DNA of 64,000 bases, from assembly GCA_963814985.1 (NCBI GenBank), contig CAWFFV010000025.1, positions 62,001 through 126,000 on the forward strand, written 5' to 3'. Positions 1 through 9,547 of the stretch are shown one piece after another. Source of the DNA: CAWFFV01 sp963814985. GTDB taxonomy: Bacteria; Chloroflexota; Ktedonobacteria; Ktedonobacterales; Ktedonobacteraceae. The translations under genes and the position numbers were made by a program. Each line of letters starts with the position of its first letter. Position 1 is the stretch's first letter. The notes below the pieces were generated by a model, which was given only the letters and a program-made list of their open reading frames with translations, had not been told where the DNA came from and did not search any database.

Positions 1-1
1 A

Positions 2-475
2 CCAATGCGTTCTTCAGCTACAATGGCCTATCGCATACCATCAGCCACGGGGAGCCTATCGCATACCATCAGCCAGATGTATTCTTCAACTACAACGTCC
101 CATCGCATGCCATCAACCAGGTCAACAGAATCGATGCATTCTTCAACTACAATGAAAAGTGCTGACACCTATCGCAAGCAGGGGGACGGGTTGAAGAAGC
201 GTAAGCGGTATGAGCAGGCATTGGTAGCCTATGAATGCGCACTACGTGTCGATCCCACCGATACCATAGCTGCCTACAACAAGGGTCTTATGCTCTATGA
301 GCTGAAAAGGTACGAGGAATCTCTGGATGCCTATGAACATGCATTGCGTGTAAATCCCAACAATGCCGAGATCTACACCAGCAAAGGTCAGGTGCTCTAT
401 GAGCTGAAAAGGTATGAGGAAGCCCTGGCGGCCTGCCAACAAGCATTGCTGGTCAATCGTCGGGGTTCAGGATAA
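2..475 (+). CDS. C-terminal part of a Ser/Thr kinase-TPR protein, cut by the left edge
   Basis: The reading frame runs off the left edge. The first bases match the linker of the intact kinase gene (near 2658) in the same frame, so the ATG at 5 is internal and not a start. The visible protein is a Ser/Thr/Pro-rich, repeat-containing linker of about 50 residues followed by three TPR-type helical hairpins, with 'RYEEALAA'-like and 'YEHALRVNPN' signatures, probably a protein-docking module. The kinase catalytic domain would lie upstream of the window. The end is odd: after 'ALLVN' the frame reaches a stop at 475, yet TPR-like sequence continues in another frame, so a frameshift near 465 is likely. 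Confidence 0.75.
   Translation, partial: PMRSSATMAYRIPSATGSLSHTISQMYSSTTTSHRMPSTRSTESMHSSTTMKSADTYRKQGDGLKKRKRYEQALVAYECALRVDPTDTIAAYNKGLMLYELKRYEESLDAYEHALRVNPNNAEIYTSKGQVLYELKRYEEALAACQQALLVNRRGSG
9..152 (+). repeat. Short imperfect tandem repeats in the kinase linker
   Basis: The 20-mer CTATCGCATACCATCAGCCA occurs at 28-47 and 56-75, with a degenerate third copy around 101-119. A second motif, TTCTTCAACTACAA or close to it, recurs three times (about 10, 82 and 138). The intact paralogue at 1767 has a single, shorter linker here, so the repeats have expanded in this copy. Confidence 0.7.
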
Positions 476-596
476 TGTGCTTGCTGATCTGAAGAGGTAC
501 AGGGAGATCCTGATGGCCTACGATCACGCATTTTTCTTCGTGGCAACCAGGGAAACTGAAATTTGTTGCTGAACATGGTATTTGGAAGATAAACAA

Positions 597-1660
597 ATGA
601 TAAAAAAAATAAAAAAAAAATATAAGATAGATAGAAGAGAAGAAGAGATAAGAAGGAGAGGGTGGGTATAGGGTGAGGGAGAAAATAGAAGGTGTGGGGG
701 AAGTGATAGGAAAATGAGAAAAGAGAATTGTAAGAGGCGCGTAGCATAAAAGTTGATATAATAGAGAGGGCTGAGGAATATAGGGAGGAATATATGGCTG
801 GCGGCGCGCAGAGAAGACGCAGCGGGCGGGGGGCGCAAGGAGGGTGATAAAAAGGGGCAGCGGCATACGCAACAGCAGAAGGAGCGACAAGGGTAAGGAG
901 GCGGGAGGAAGTGCGTTGGCGGAGGGGTAAAGTAACGGCGAGGACAGGGAATGGGAGCGCGGCACACATAGGCAGAGCAGAAGGGAAGAAGTACAAGAGC
1001 GACAATAGCAGGCGTAGCAGAAAACGGGTAGGAGACAACGTACGAGCCGAGGCGAGTGGACAACAACGAAGGCCTAACGCGAACAGCAACGGAACCAGCA
1101 GGAACAGGCAACAGCTAGGCAAGGACGGAGAGCGGCACGCGAGAGGCGGGAAGCCGAGGCGCACTGGACGAATATAGCGCACGCGCAACTAGAGCAGCTA
1201 CACCAGCTAACGAAGAACGAGCGAGCCACAATGAAAAGAGCTGACACCTATCGCAAGCGAGGGGACGGGTTGAAGAAGCGTAAGCGATATGAGCAGGCAT
1301 TGGTAGCTTATGAACGCGCACTACATGTCGACCCACGAACCATAGCTGCCTACACAAGGGTCTTATGCTCTAGAGCTGAAAAGGTACGAGGAAACTGAAG
1401 CCTATGAACATGCATTGCGTTAAATCCCAACAATGCCGAGATCTACACCAGCAAAGGTCAGGTGCTCTATAGCTGAAGATATGGGAAGCTCTGGCAGCCT
1501 ACCAACAAGCATTGCTGGTCAATCGTCAGGGTTCAGTAATGTTTGTGATCGAAGAGGTACAGGGAGATCCTGATGGCCTACGATCACGCATTTTTCTTCG
1601 TGGCAACCAGGGAAACTGAAATTTGTTGCTGAACATGGTATTTGGAAGATGAAACAAATG
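597..1660 (+). pseudogene. Degraded second copy of the Ser/Thr kinase-TPR gene (T/C-depleted)
   Basis: From about 780 the sequence can be aligned by eye, with frequent pyrimidine losses, to the kinase gene at 1767-3101. Bases 782-830 resemble the region coding for 'MEYMAGGS', 900-970 the region around 'EEVRLADFG' to 'TARTGN', and 1095-1180 the region coding for 'EQAILTAMAKDRN'. From 1231 it becomes a near-identical copy of 151-590 with scattered single-base deletions. Bases 597-780 are almost free of T and C runs and hold purine-rich low-complexity sequence. No frame survives. Either this is a dying gene copy or, more likely, a bad consensus over a tandem repeat. The large opposite-strand frames here are by-products of the composition. 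Confidence 0.65.
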
Positions 1661-1766
1661 ATCTCCCAACTATTATCTATCAGCAATAGATGTGTATATA
1701 TTATAAAAATAAACTTTTTGCCGATGCTATGTCATAGGTAAGAAGTACTTTCTTCAGGATAGTTAT

Positions 1767-3101
1767 ATGCACGATAGAGGCTATGCCATTGGACAAAAGA
1801 TCGGCAACTATCAGCTAATTGCGAAGATCGGCAGTGGCGCATACAGCTCGGTGTACCAGGGACGACATTACATTTTTGAAGGCGGTCCTGTGGTGGCACT
1901 CAAGCTATTATATGCCGATATCAACTCTCCCGAGCAACAAAAAGAATTCGTTCAAGAGGCGCGTATCCTGCATAAGCTCAAGCATCCGCATATTCTACCC
2001 ATTATTGATGCAGGCATCGCTAAGGACATACCCTATCTGGTGATGGAATATATGGCGGGTGGCTCGTTGCAAGAGAAGATCCGCCAGCGGGCAGGGCGTC
2101 CTTTTGCACTCAGGGAGGCATTGATTATCCTCTCACAATTAGGAGCTGCGTTGCACTATGCACACCAGCAGAATGTGGTGCACCGCGATCTCAAGCCTGG
2201 TAATGTTCTGTTTACTGAACGGGAGGAAGTGCGCCTGGCGGACTTTGGTCTCTCGGTCATATTAGTAACGGCGAGGACAGGGAATGTTGGAGCTCGTGGC
2301 ACACCATCATATATGGCCCCAGAGCAATTTGAAGGGAAGTTAAGTACCAAGAGTGATCAATATGCCTTAGGCTGTATCGCTTATGAAATTCTCACGGGTA
2401 GGAGACCATTCCATATGTCTCATCCGAGCATCGAGGCGATGTGGTACCAACATACGAAAGTTGCTCCTATACCGCCTCGACAGTTCAACCCGGAACTACC
2501 TTATGCAGTCGAACAGGCGATTCTTACAGCTATGGCGAAGGATCGAAACGGGCGGCATCGCGATGTCAGTGCGTTTTTGGACGCTCTAGGTGCTACACCT
2601 ATGGCGAATATAGTTCTGCCTACGCCGCCAGCTATGCCGTCAGCTACACCGATAGAACCAATGCGTTTCCCCACACTGAAAAGCGCTGATGTCTATTACA
2701 GGCAGGGGGATGGGTTGAGGAAGCGCAAGAAATATGAACACGCATTGGCAGCTTATGAGCGTGCGCTAAACATCAACTCCACCCACGCCATGGCTTCCTA
2801 TGGTAAGGGCCTTGTGCTCTATGGTCTGAAAAGGTACGAGGCCGCCCTGGAAGCCTATGAACATGCATTGCGTATCGATCCCAACAATATCGAGATCTAC
2901 ATCAGCAAAGGCCAGGTACTCTATGATCTGGAGAGGTATGAGGAAGCCCTGGCGGCCTATGAATACGTATTGCGCATCGATCCCAACAATGCCAAGATCT
3001 ATGTTAGCAAGGGTGAAGTACTTGCTGATCTAAAGAGGTATGAAGAAGCCCTGGCGGCCTACGAACAAGCATCGCGGATCAATCGCCGAGATCTAGAGTA
3101 A
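1767..3101 (+). CDS. Serine/threonine protein kinase with C-terminal TPR repeats
   Basis: A 444-residue Hanks-type kinase. Visible motifs are the glycine loop IGSGAYSSV (21-29), the ATP-binding Lys46 (ALK), Glu64, the catalytic HRDLKPGN (139-146), DFG (159-161) and APE (194-196), so it should be active. After residue about 280 comes a Pro/Thr-rich linker and then four TPRs (about 310-440) with YEEALAAYE-type signatures. No membrane segment is visible, unlike many PknB-type kinases, so it is probably cytosolic and docks partners through the TPRs. It is preceded by AGGA 10 bases before the ATG. It is the only intact member of a tandem set that also includes the left-edge fragment and the degraded copy. 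Substrate unknown. Confidence 0.92.
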   Translation: MHDRGYAIGQKIGNYQLIAKIGSGAYSSVYQGRHYIFEGGPVVALKLLYADINSPEQQKEFVQEARILHKLKHPHILPIIDAGIAKDIPYLVMEYMAGGSLQEKIRQRAGRPFALREALIILSQLGAALHYAHQQNVVHRDLKPGNVLFTEREEVRLADFGLSVILVTARTGNVGARGTPSYMAPEQFEGKLSTKSDQYALGCIAYEILTGRRPFHMSHPSIEAMWYQHTKVAPIPPRQFNPELPYAVEQAILTAMAKDRNGRHRDVSAFLDALGATPMANIVLPTPPAMPSATPIEPMRFPTLKSADVYYRQGDGLRKRKKYEHALAAYERALNINSTHAMASYGKGLVLYGLKRYEAALEAYEHALRIDPNNIEIYISKGQVLYDLERYEEALAAYEYVLRIDPNNAKIYVSKGEVLADLKRYEEALAAYEQASRINRRDLE

Positions 3102-3192
3102 TGTGCTCTTTGATCTGCATCGGTATGATGAATGGTTAGGAGAGGGAGACCTTTATTATAAAAAGGCTCTTTAGTGTGTGAGGTGACTCGCT

Positions 3193-4422
3193 ATGCGTAT
3201 TTTGTTTGTGACTCCCTATGTGCCTTCTCGTATCCGGGTAAGACCTTTTCATTTGATACAAGCACTGGCTACATCGCATGAAATCTCACTTGTTTCGCTA
3301 CTATGTGACAACCATGAAGAAGAGTTGGTGCATGAGGTGGCAGAATATTGTACTTCTGTTGATCTCGTACCTCTCCCCAGGTGGCAAGCATATGCAAATT
3401 GTCTGCGAGCACTTCCCTCGTTACTGCCCTTACGTGTAGCCTATTATCAATCCTTAGCCTTTGTGCAACGTATCCGGGAGGTAATTCAGAAACAGAAGAT
3501 AGAAGTCGTACATGGCGAGTTGATCAAAGTTGTTCCTGCATTGCATGCAATCTTGACACAGGAAAATATTCCGGTTCTCTACGATTCTGTTGATTGCATC
3601 TCCTCGTATTTACAGCAGCAGTGGAGTTCATCCAGTAGTCCGTTGCACAATGCTTTTGTCTATACCGAACTGAAAAAGATGAAGCGCTATGAACAGCGTT
3701 CCATGGCGGTATTTGATCAGGTCATCATTACTTCTGCCCATGATCGCGATCGCTTGATAGTGTCAGGCGAACAACCTGAGCATATTCAAGTTGTACCAAA
3801 TGGCGTAGATACGGAATATTTTCATCCTCCAATAATGCCACGAGACTATGATTCGCTTGTTTTCTGTGCTAAAATGGACTACTATCCTAATTCACAGGCT
3901 ATCCTGCATTTTTGTCGTGAGGTACTACCACAGGTTTGGGAGCGTCGACCACAAGTACACCTCACTATTGTTGGCAACAATCCGCCACAAGCAGTGCGTG
4001 ACCTGAGTGCAGATCAGCGCATTATCGTTACAGGTTATGTGCCAGACATTCGACCCTATCTTGGAAAAGCCTCGATTGCTCTGGCCCCCTTACAGATAGC
4101 TGCTGGTATGCAAAATAAAGTCTTAGAAGCATTAGCTATGGGTACACCATTGGTTGCTACACCCGTTTCGTGTCGTTCGCTCCAGGTACAGGATGGGATG
4201 CATCTCCTTCTTGCTGAGGGTCCACAAGCATATACGGATACGGTTCTGCGACTGCTAGAGGATGCTCAGCTGGCTTGCGATCTGGGTGATGCAGGACGAG
4301 AGTATGTTGAACGGAACCATCGTTGGCAGTCGGCGGCCTCTCTGTTAGACGAGCTGTATAAGAAGATAGTTCAGATGCACTACAAACAAAAGCTGGATAC
4401 GGCAAATCCAATGCTACCCTGA
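3193..4422 (+). CDS. GT4-type glycosyltransferase, exopolysaccharide synthesis
   Basis: A 409-residue GT-B enzyme. The N-terminal domain starts with MRILFVTPYVPSRIRVRP. The C-terminal donor-binding domain shows VPNGVDTEYF (about 200) and ALAPLQIAAGMQNKVLEALA (about 300), followed by MGTPLVATP. This layout resembles the exosortase-associated glycosyltransferases of the TIGR03087 kind (family knowledge), but no exosortase is visible here. It would transfer a sugar from an NDP donor to a lipid-linked acceptor at the inner face of the membrane. It stands alone on the + strand, 90 bases after the kinase, and is followed by an AT-rich promoter region before the co-polymerase gene. Acceptor and sugar cannot be told from sequence. 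Confidence 0.88.
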   Translation: MRILFVTPYVPSRIRVRPFHLIQALATSHEISLVSLLCDNHEEELVHEVAEYCTSVDLVPLPRWQAYANCLRALPSLLPLRVAYYQSLAFVQRIREVIQKQKIEVVHGELIKVVPALHAILTQENIPVLYDSVDCISSYLQQQWSSSSSPLHNAFVYTELKKMKRYEQRSMAVFDQVIITSAHDRDRLIVSGEQPEHIQVVPNGVDTEYFHPPIMPRDYDSLVFCAKMDYYPNSQAILHFCREVLPQVWERRPQVHLTIVGNNPPQAVRDLSADQRIIVTGYVPDIRPYLGKASIALAPLQIAAGMQNKVLEALAMGTPLVATPVSCRSLQVQDGMHLLLAEGPQAYTDTVLRLLEDAQLACDLGDAGREYVERNHRWQSAASLLDELYKKIVQMHYKQKLDTANPMLP

Positions 4423-4488
4423 TATCTGTTGAGAGGTGATCCTCTATCATCATGCTTTTATGTTTTGACTATTCACGTTCTAGATCTG

Positions 4489-4517
4489 CCATTTTGACCA
4501 AAATATGTACAAAATGG
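4489..4517. promoter_or_regulatory. Inverted repeat in the promoter region of the 4597 gene
   Basis: CCATTTTG and CAAAATGG form 8-base arms separated by 13 bases in a very AT-rich 170-base gap. The size and position fit an operator for a dimeric regulator; the regulator is unknown. Possible -10-like AT-rich hexamers follow at about 4545-4560. Confidence 0.35.
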
Positions 4518-4596
4518 TATATTTTGATGACTATTACGAATTTCATATTATAATTGTTATAACTGATCTTTACACAGACTTGCGGCTTAACCAACG

Positions 4597-6165
4597 ATGT
4601 TCTCAGGTCTGTCGAAAAAGATGGATATATCAATGAGGAGTGTGCATACTTCGATGAAAGTACTTGTAAAAGCATTTGTTCGCTGGTCATGGTTGCTGGT
4701 TTTATGCGTAGTTGCAGGTGCTATTATCGGCAACATACTCAGTACTGTAATTCAGCCGACGTATCAGTCTTCAGCAACCGTCCAGTTGAGTGCTCCACGT
4801 ATGTCTCAGTTTCAGATTATTCAACCCATCAGTTACTACATTCCCAATGTAAACTCTGATGCGGTGGTGAAACCAGTACTACAAAAGTATCCTAACGTGG
4901 ATCTTCAAACGTTCCGCACCAAAGAGCTGATAGTTACTCCTATCCCTGGTACACAAAGTTTTCAAATCCAGGTGACACTTTCTAATTCTCAATTAGCGGC
5001 AGCCATTGCCAACGATCTGGCACAACTCCTCGTGAAACAGCAAAATGCCTATATTAAATCGCAATACGATACCTACGTCCAGTCAGCCAGGGATCAAGTG
5101 GCTAAAGATGATCAGGCTATTGCGGAACTCAACAAACAGGCTACCACTGCGCAAAATCAGCAGGGGCTGATGATGCAAATGAACGGGCAGATGTCCGCCA
5201 GAACCAGCCATGAAGACACCCTCGACGCAGCAACAAGAGAACAGCAGTTATATGGTACAACTCCATTCTCAATTGTCACTTTAGCAACACCAATGGCCAA
5301 ACCCACCTCTATCATTAGTTCGATTCCACTTACGCCCGTCATGGCATCCTTTTTCCTCGTCTTCGGAGTGGTCGCGGCGAGCTTTTTTGAGCAAAGTGTG
5401 GGCCGCATTAATACTGCTTATGCTCTCCAGCAAAAGATCTCTGCGCCTGTTGTGGGCGCTCTGCGTTGGAAAAAGCCCATGATGTCCTTGCGTAAGCTTT
5501 GTGAGGAGAAGACACAGTATACTGAAGATTGTCGTGTAATGATGGCGGATGTACTCTTCCATGCGGAAGAGCATAAGGCACGTATTATTGCTTTGACCAG
5601 TATTCGTTCCGGTGCAGGAACGAGTACGATTGCTGCCCAACTGGCGGCCCTCCTGGCTCAGAGTAAGCGCCGTGTTCTCCTCATCGATGCCAACCTCTAT
5701 CAGCCTAGATTACACGAACTGGTCGGGATTCCTAATACAGCAGGTCTGGCATCGATGCTGGAAGAAGCCCGGAAAGTGAAAATGAACACACTTGCTGGTA
5801 TTCTGCCTGCGACGATGGATATTACACAGAAGGTCCCTGCTGCTACCTTTATCAAGGCTACCCCCATTCCTAACCTGTATATGCTTCCAGCCGGGAATAC
5901 CAGGATCAATCCGGTTGATCTGGTGAGCATGTCTGAGATGGGACAGTTCCTCAAATGGGCCTCTCAGCCCATTGACTTTATTATTATCGATTGTCCTGCA
6001 CTTGACCGTGGTGATATTCATGTCATTAGTGCTCTCTGTCACCAGACGCTGGTTGTTGTCGATGCCGCCCATGATCGTATGAAACAGGTCGTGAATACAA
6101 AAGAGGAACTGGCGCACACTGGTGTAAAGTTATCTGGTGTTATTGTCAATAAATTAGAGAAATAG
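4597..6165 (+). CDS. Wzz/CpsD-type polysaccharide co-polymerase with degenerate kinase site
   Basis: A 522-residue fusion of a Wzz-like chain-length domain and a CpsD/BY-kinase-like cytoplasmic domain. Membrane segments are near 29-50 and 245-265, bracketing a periplasmic coiled part. The cytoplasmic domain carries a Walker A-like loop reading SIRSGAGTST, where the usual Lys (GKST) is Thr. The A' motif is VLLIDANL and the Walker B is FIIIDCPALD. No C-terminal tyrosine cluster is visible. Nucleotide hydrolysis is therefore doubtful, and the domain may be structural or regulatory. ATGs at 4621 and 4633 are alternative starts, since no clear ribosome site marks 4597. It probably controls exopolysaccharide chain length with the two paralogues at 7961 and 10945. 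Confidence 0.85.
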   Translation: MFSGLSKKMDISMRSVHTSMKVLVKAFVRWSWLLVLCVVAGAIIGNILSTVIQPTYQSSATVQLSAPRMSQFQIIQPISYYIPNVNSDAVVKPVLQKYPNVDLQTFRTKELIVTPIPGTQSFQIQVTLSNSQLAAAIANDLAQLLVKQQNAYIKSQYDTYVQSARDQVAKDDQAIAELNKQATTAQNQQGLMMQMNGQMSARTSHEDTLDAATREQQLYGTTPFSIVTLATPMAKPTSIISSIPLTPVMASFFLVFGVVAASFFEQSVGRINTAYALQQKISAPVVGALRWKKPMMSLRKLCEEKTQYTEDCRVMMADVLFHAEEHKARIIALTSIRSGAGTSTIAAQLAALLAQSKRRVLLIDANLYQPRLHELVGIPNTAGLASMLEEARKVKMNTLAGILPATMDITQKVPAATFIKATPIPNLYMLPAGNTRINPVDLVSMSEMGQFLKWASQPIDFIIIDCPALDRGDIHVISALCHQTLVVVDAAHDRMKQVVNTKEELAHTGVKLSGVIVNKLEK

Positions 6166-6166
6166 C

Positions 6167-6390
6167 GTAACTCCTCAGGTCTCCTCGCCACCTGATGATG
6201 TTTGCTTTTTAAAATTGGTATAAAAGTGCGCTGGGTATACCAGATTTAATTGTTAAATATCATGCGGTGGCCCGCTCTCATTTTGTTGCCGGTGGCGGAG
6301 TTTGCGCCGCAAACTCCGCCACCGGCAACAAAACAATCAGCGAAGCGCCGTAGGCGCTGAGGAATCAGAAAAAGGGACCTGAGGAGTTAC
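6167..6390. repeat. Cloverleaf palindromic repeat (module A), with a ~75-base insert
   Basis: The outer ends GTAACTCCTCAGGT (6167-6180) and ACCTGAGGAGTTAC (6377-6390) are perfect complements. A central hairpin at 6281-6333 has 26-base arms around one base. A right-hand hairpin (AGCGCCGTAGGCGCT) follows. The left-hand hairpin, usually GCCACCTGCGGTGGC, is split at about 6194 by some 75 AT-rich bases whose ends (ATGATGTTT, AAATATCAT) are imperfect inverted repeats. It lies between two convergent genes, beginning one base after the stop at 6165, so it may also end transcription. Confidence 0.85.
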
Positions 6391-6398
6391 GCAGTGGG

Positions 6399-7952
6399 CT
6401 AATCTGAAACAGGCAGTGCTTCCAGAGATGGCACTGCGACTGCTTTCTTGTTGACTCCTGAAGAACTGACCTCTGTTTGTGTTTCTTCTTTCTCCCAGTG
6501 AGGTATGCTCAAGACGAGACCCAGCAGGAGCCAGCGGTATGATTCCTCGACAAAGGCTGCCGTGCCACCACCATTGGCAGCAGAAGGAACAAACGAAGAA
6601 GTAAAAAAGCCACCGAAGACAATGGAAACGAAGTATCCAATGTAAGCAAGCGCTATGGATTTGCCCAATCCTGTCTGCGCTGCTCTAAAACTTTTTATGC
6701 AGATCCACAACACCGCACCCATAGCCCAGAGCAGGCAGATCAACCCTGGCACACCCATTTCTGCTAACACTTGCAGATACTGATTGTGGGCAATACCTAC
6801 TATTTCTCGACCATAAGCAATATCAAAGAACTGGTAATTGCCAGCCCCAATGCCCATAATGGGGTTATGTAACCAGATAGTGATAGAATCCTGCCAGATG
6901 ATCAGGCGGTCGACACCATATGTTTGTGCGGGATCAAAAAAGTTGGCTGCTCCTGAGATAAGCACCAGGGGAATGATTGGTACAAGTACAGCAACAAGAA
7001 TTTTCCAGTTTCTGGTGTAGACCACTGTGATCGTTAGCAAGGAAAGAAAGAGTGCAAGCCACGACTCACGTCCGAAGGTCATAATCACCCCGACACTCAT
7101 CAAAGCTGTGAGTGTACCCCAAATAACGCGTGCTTGCCTGGTATGAGAATAGAGAGCCTGACAGTAGGCGATACACGCAAAAAGTACAATCAAAGTACCA
7201 AGAGCACTGGAGACACTTCCAAAGACCTGCGGTCGTCTGACCCCCAGAATGACTTCCTGCGAATATAGACCCAGCGGCGTGGCGAAAATTGTACCCAACG
7301 CGTATAGTGAACCGGTGAACATATAAGCAATAAGAGTCCACCGTGCCTGTTGCTTCGTAAGTACTAAACCAGGAACGACCACCAGGAACATCGGCAAGCC
7401 GACCAGAATCATCATTTCGGCAGCGTTCACAACAAGCAAAGATGTATTGGAGTTGGGAAACGAGTAGGTCACATTTGGATCTGGAAACAGACGTGAGTAA
7501 ACGATAGAGATGAAACCTATGATCATAAGACAAAGCAATGGAGCCAGTAAACTGGGTGTGAGGAGCCAGCGCCCAGACTTACGTTCTGGCAAAAATTTGG
7601 TCAGGAGCCAGATGAGAGCCATCAGGAAAAAGAGCATATTGCCGATGTACAATCGTGAGAGAATACCTGATCCACTTAGTGAGAGAGCCACACTGGGACC
7701 AGCGACAATCAAGTAGAGGGGAAGCGCTACTTCAGATCGCACAAAGAAGAGTACTATCAGATTCAGGGTAACTGCACCAATCAGCCCGATCACAGGAGGA
7801 ATAAGGGGTATAGCCATCAATGCCGCCAGCCCTACCGTGAGTGCAAGGTAAATGGCGAGTATGATCGTCATCATCAGGGGTGGAGGTGTAAAGGTTCTCC
7901 ATGCTGGGGAAGAAAGTTCTTGCTGCTTCATCTCTGTGTCCTTACTAATCAA
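6399..7952 (-). CDS. O-antigen ligase / Wzy-type polysaccharide polymerase
   Basis: A 517-residue polytopic membrane protein with about 11-12 hydrophobic segments. The large loop before the last helices has the Wzy_C signature: IGIGAGNYQFFDI, then GIAHNQYLQVLAEMGVPGL, which is where ligases and polymerases of the family place their conserved His and Gly residues. It should join exported repeat units at the outer face of the membrane. It is the second gene of a minus-strand pair, eight bases after the co-polymerase gene (7961-9547), so the two are probably co-transcribed. The start follows a weak ribosome site. Whether it polymerises units or ligates chains cannot be told from sequence. Confidence 0.9.
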   Translation of the reverse strand: MISKDTEMKQQELSSPAWRTFTPPPLMMTIILAIYLALTVGLAALMAIPLIPPVIGLIGAVTLNLIVLFFVRSEVALPLYLIVAGPSVALSLSGSGILSRLYIGNMLFFLMALIWLLTKFLPERKSGRWLLTPSLLAPLLCLMIIGFISIVYSRLFPDPNVTYSFPNSNTSLLVVNAAEMMILVGLPMFLVVVPGLVLTKQQARWTLIAYMFTGSLYALGTIFATPLGLYSQEVILGVRRPQVFGSVSSALGTLIVLFACIAYCQALYSHTRQARVIWGTLTALMSVGVIMTFGRESWLALFLSLLTITVVYTRNWKILVAVLVPIIPLVLISGAANFFDPAQTYGVDRLIIWQDSITIWLHNPIMGIGAGNYQFFDIAYGREIVGIAHNQYLQVLAEMGVPGLICLLWAMGAVLWICIKSFRAAQTGLGKSIALAYIGYFVSIVFGGFFTSSFVPSAANGGGTAAFVEESYRWLLLGLVLSIPHWEKEETQTEVSSSGVNKKAVAVPSLEALPVSD

Positions 7953-7960
7953 ATAGCCTC

Positions 7961-9547
7961 TTATTTGGCCCGGTTAAGTATAGTCGCGAAAGAGATACCA
8001 ATAGTTGACAACAAGCTCTCTGCCTCAATTATCGCTGTGCTCTCGCTTTTTTTTGCATCGACCACCAGTATCGTCATATCAGAAAGCTGAATAAGGTTTG
8101 CCGCGTTGGCATCGCTTAACAGATCTGGTCCATCGACAATGATAATATCTGCCTGGTTACGAAGTAATGCTATGAATGGACGTAACCCATCAACCGGGAG
8201 TGGCTCTATCAAGACATCAGGTAGCTCTTGCTTATTCCCAAGAGGGAGCAGAGCAAGATTGGGTTCGACAGTACGGAAGATGGGTAATGTGCCAGGGAGG
8301 CCTGCCGTCAATGTTCGTACGATGTTAAGCGTACCTGTCAGGTTAGGAAACTGGAACCAGGTATGCAGAATTGGTCGTTGAGGATTGGCATCGACCAACA
8401 GCGTACGAAGTCCGCTTTGTGTAGCGGCAAGAGCCAGACCAAGAGCCACAGTGCTTTTGCCTTCTCGTCCTTTGGGGCTGGTGACCGTGATCAGTTTCAG
8501 GGGCCTTTCATGTTCACTTGCTTGATAGCGCAAATTCCGAAACAGTGGAAGGCATGGGGATAGACTCTTGAATATCTGGATACGGTCGTCTCGCAATTTT
8601 GGGAGTATCGGGATTGTCGCGATGATATGTGGTAACACAATCTCGCGCTTCTTCCCTCGGAGAGGTAATTTATTGGAGAAGGTATTGACCAGGAATATAC
8701 CTCCCAGGCTCATAATTAGTCCAATGAGCGGTGAGAGGGCCAGACGTTGGCTTTGTGTAGGGGCATTACCTACAACGGTGGTGATATCCGGAGTGGTGTT
8801 GGCTAATTTAAAAATACCGCTGCCAGGAGTCTCTGGTTGTGTAAGTACTAATAGTTGCTTGTTGATGGCTGTGATACGTTGCAACTGTTCAGTGTCGAGG
8901 CTACTGGTCTCCCTATAGTCTGTAGAGTTGGCAAGACCAGCGTTTGTCAGCATTTGTAGTGTCTGGGCGGTAGTTTGTTCATCAAGCTCGCATTGCTGGA
9001 GTTCAGCATTTAAGGCTGTGGTGAGTTTGTCGGTTAATTTGGAGCGGTTCACTTGTAATTCAGTCTCGATGGCATGATAGATATCGTTGACTAATGTTGC
9101 TGCTTGTTGAGGTGTCTCACCCATGGCAGTCAATTGTATGACGTTCGTATTTGCCACAGGTGTTGCAGTAACGAGCGCTGTCAGATCGGCTAGCTGTAAG
9201 TCTTTATGCTCGGGAAGTACCAGGCTTAATGTAGTGGGACTGACGAAAATGTTCGAGTAAAAAGTGGCAGCATTTTTTGTGACCGTATTGTTTGTGAGCA
9301 TGCTGTTCATGGTCACGTTGTTTGTGGTCGTATTGCTAGTAAAACTTGCCGGTTGAGGTGATTGGATGCGCAAAGTTGCTGCATAGCTAGCTGGCGTTGT
9401 ATTATCTGGTAATAAGCTTGTAGTCACGAGTGCCAGAATAATTGCCAGTGCGATAAACCATCCCCAGTGTAGCAAAAACTGTATAGACGGAGCCAGCCAT
9501 CCAGACCAGCTTGTCTGAGTAGTACGGTTACTCATCTCACCAGTCAC
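7961..9547 (-). CDS. Wzz/CpsD-type polysaccharide co-polymerase with intact P-loop
   Basis: A 528-residue fusion of a Wzz-like domain (membrane segments near 28-47 and 270-290, periplasmic Thr/Gln-rich helical region between) and a CpsD-like ATPase domain. The Walker A reads SPKGREGKST, the A' motif TLLVDAN and the Walker B IIIVDGPDLL. This is the only one of the three paralogues in the window with a canonical P-loop, so it is the best candidate for the active kinase. A tyrosine-rich tail, the usual autophosphorylation site, is not visible, as the protein ends in ILNRAK. A second Met, five residues in (MSNRTT), is an alternative start. It is the promoter-proximal gene of the pair with the polymerase. 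Confidence 0.88.
   Translation of the reverse strand: MTGEMSNRTTQTSWSGWLAPSIQFLLHWGWFIALAIILALVTTSLLPDNTTPASYAATLRIQSPQPASFTSNTTTNNVTMNSMLTNNTVTKNAATFYSNIFVSPTTLSLVLPEHKDLQLADLTALVTATPVANTNVIQLTAMGETPQQAATLVNDIYHAIETELQVNRSKLTDKLTTALNAELQQCELDEQTTAQTLQMLTNAGLANSTDYRETSSLDTEQLQRITAINKQLLVLTQPETPGSGIFKLANTTPDITTVVGNAPTQSQRLALSPLIGLIMSLGGIFLVNTFSNKLPLRGKKREIVLPHIIATIPILPKLRDDRIQIFKSLSPCLPLFRNLRYQASEHERPLKLITVTSPKGREGKSTVALGLALAATQSGLRTLLVDANPQRPILHTWFQFPNLTGTLNIVRTLTAGLPGTLPIFRTVEPNLALLPLGNKQELPDVLIEPLPVDGLRPFIALLRNQADIIIVDGPDLLSDANAANLIQLSDMTILVVDAKKSESTAIIEAESLLSTIGISFATILNRAK

Noticed and set aside
397..1188. Long minus-strand open frames of 170-263 codons over the purine-rich region
   Set aside because: They come from the T/C-poor composition, giving Leu/Ser/Pro/Phe-rich nonsense in all three minus frames, with no ribosome site or family resemblance.
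597..1230. Diversity-generating retroelement template or variable repeat
   Set aside because: DGRs change adenines in the variable repeat and need a reverse transcriptase gene. Here pyrimidines are lost, lengths differ, and no such gene is seen.
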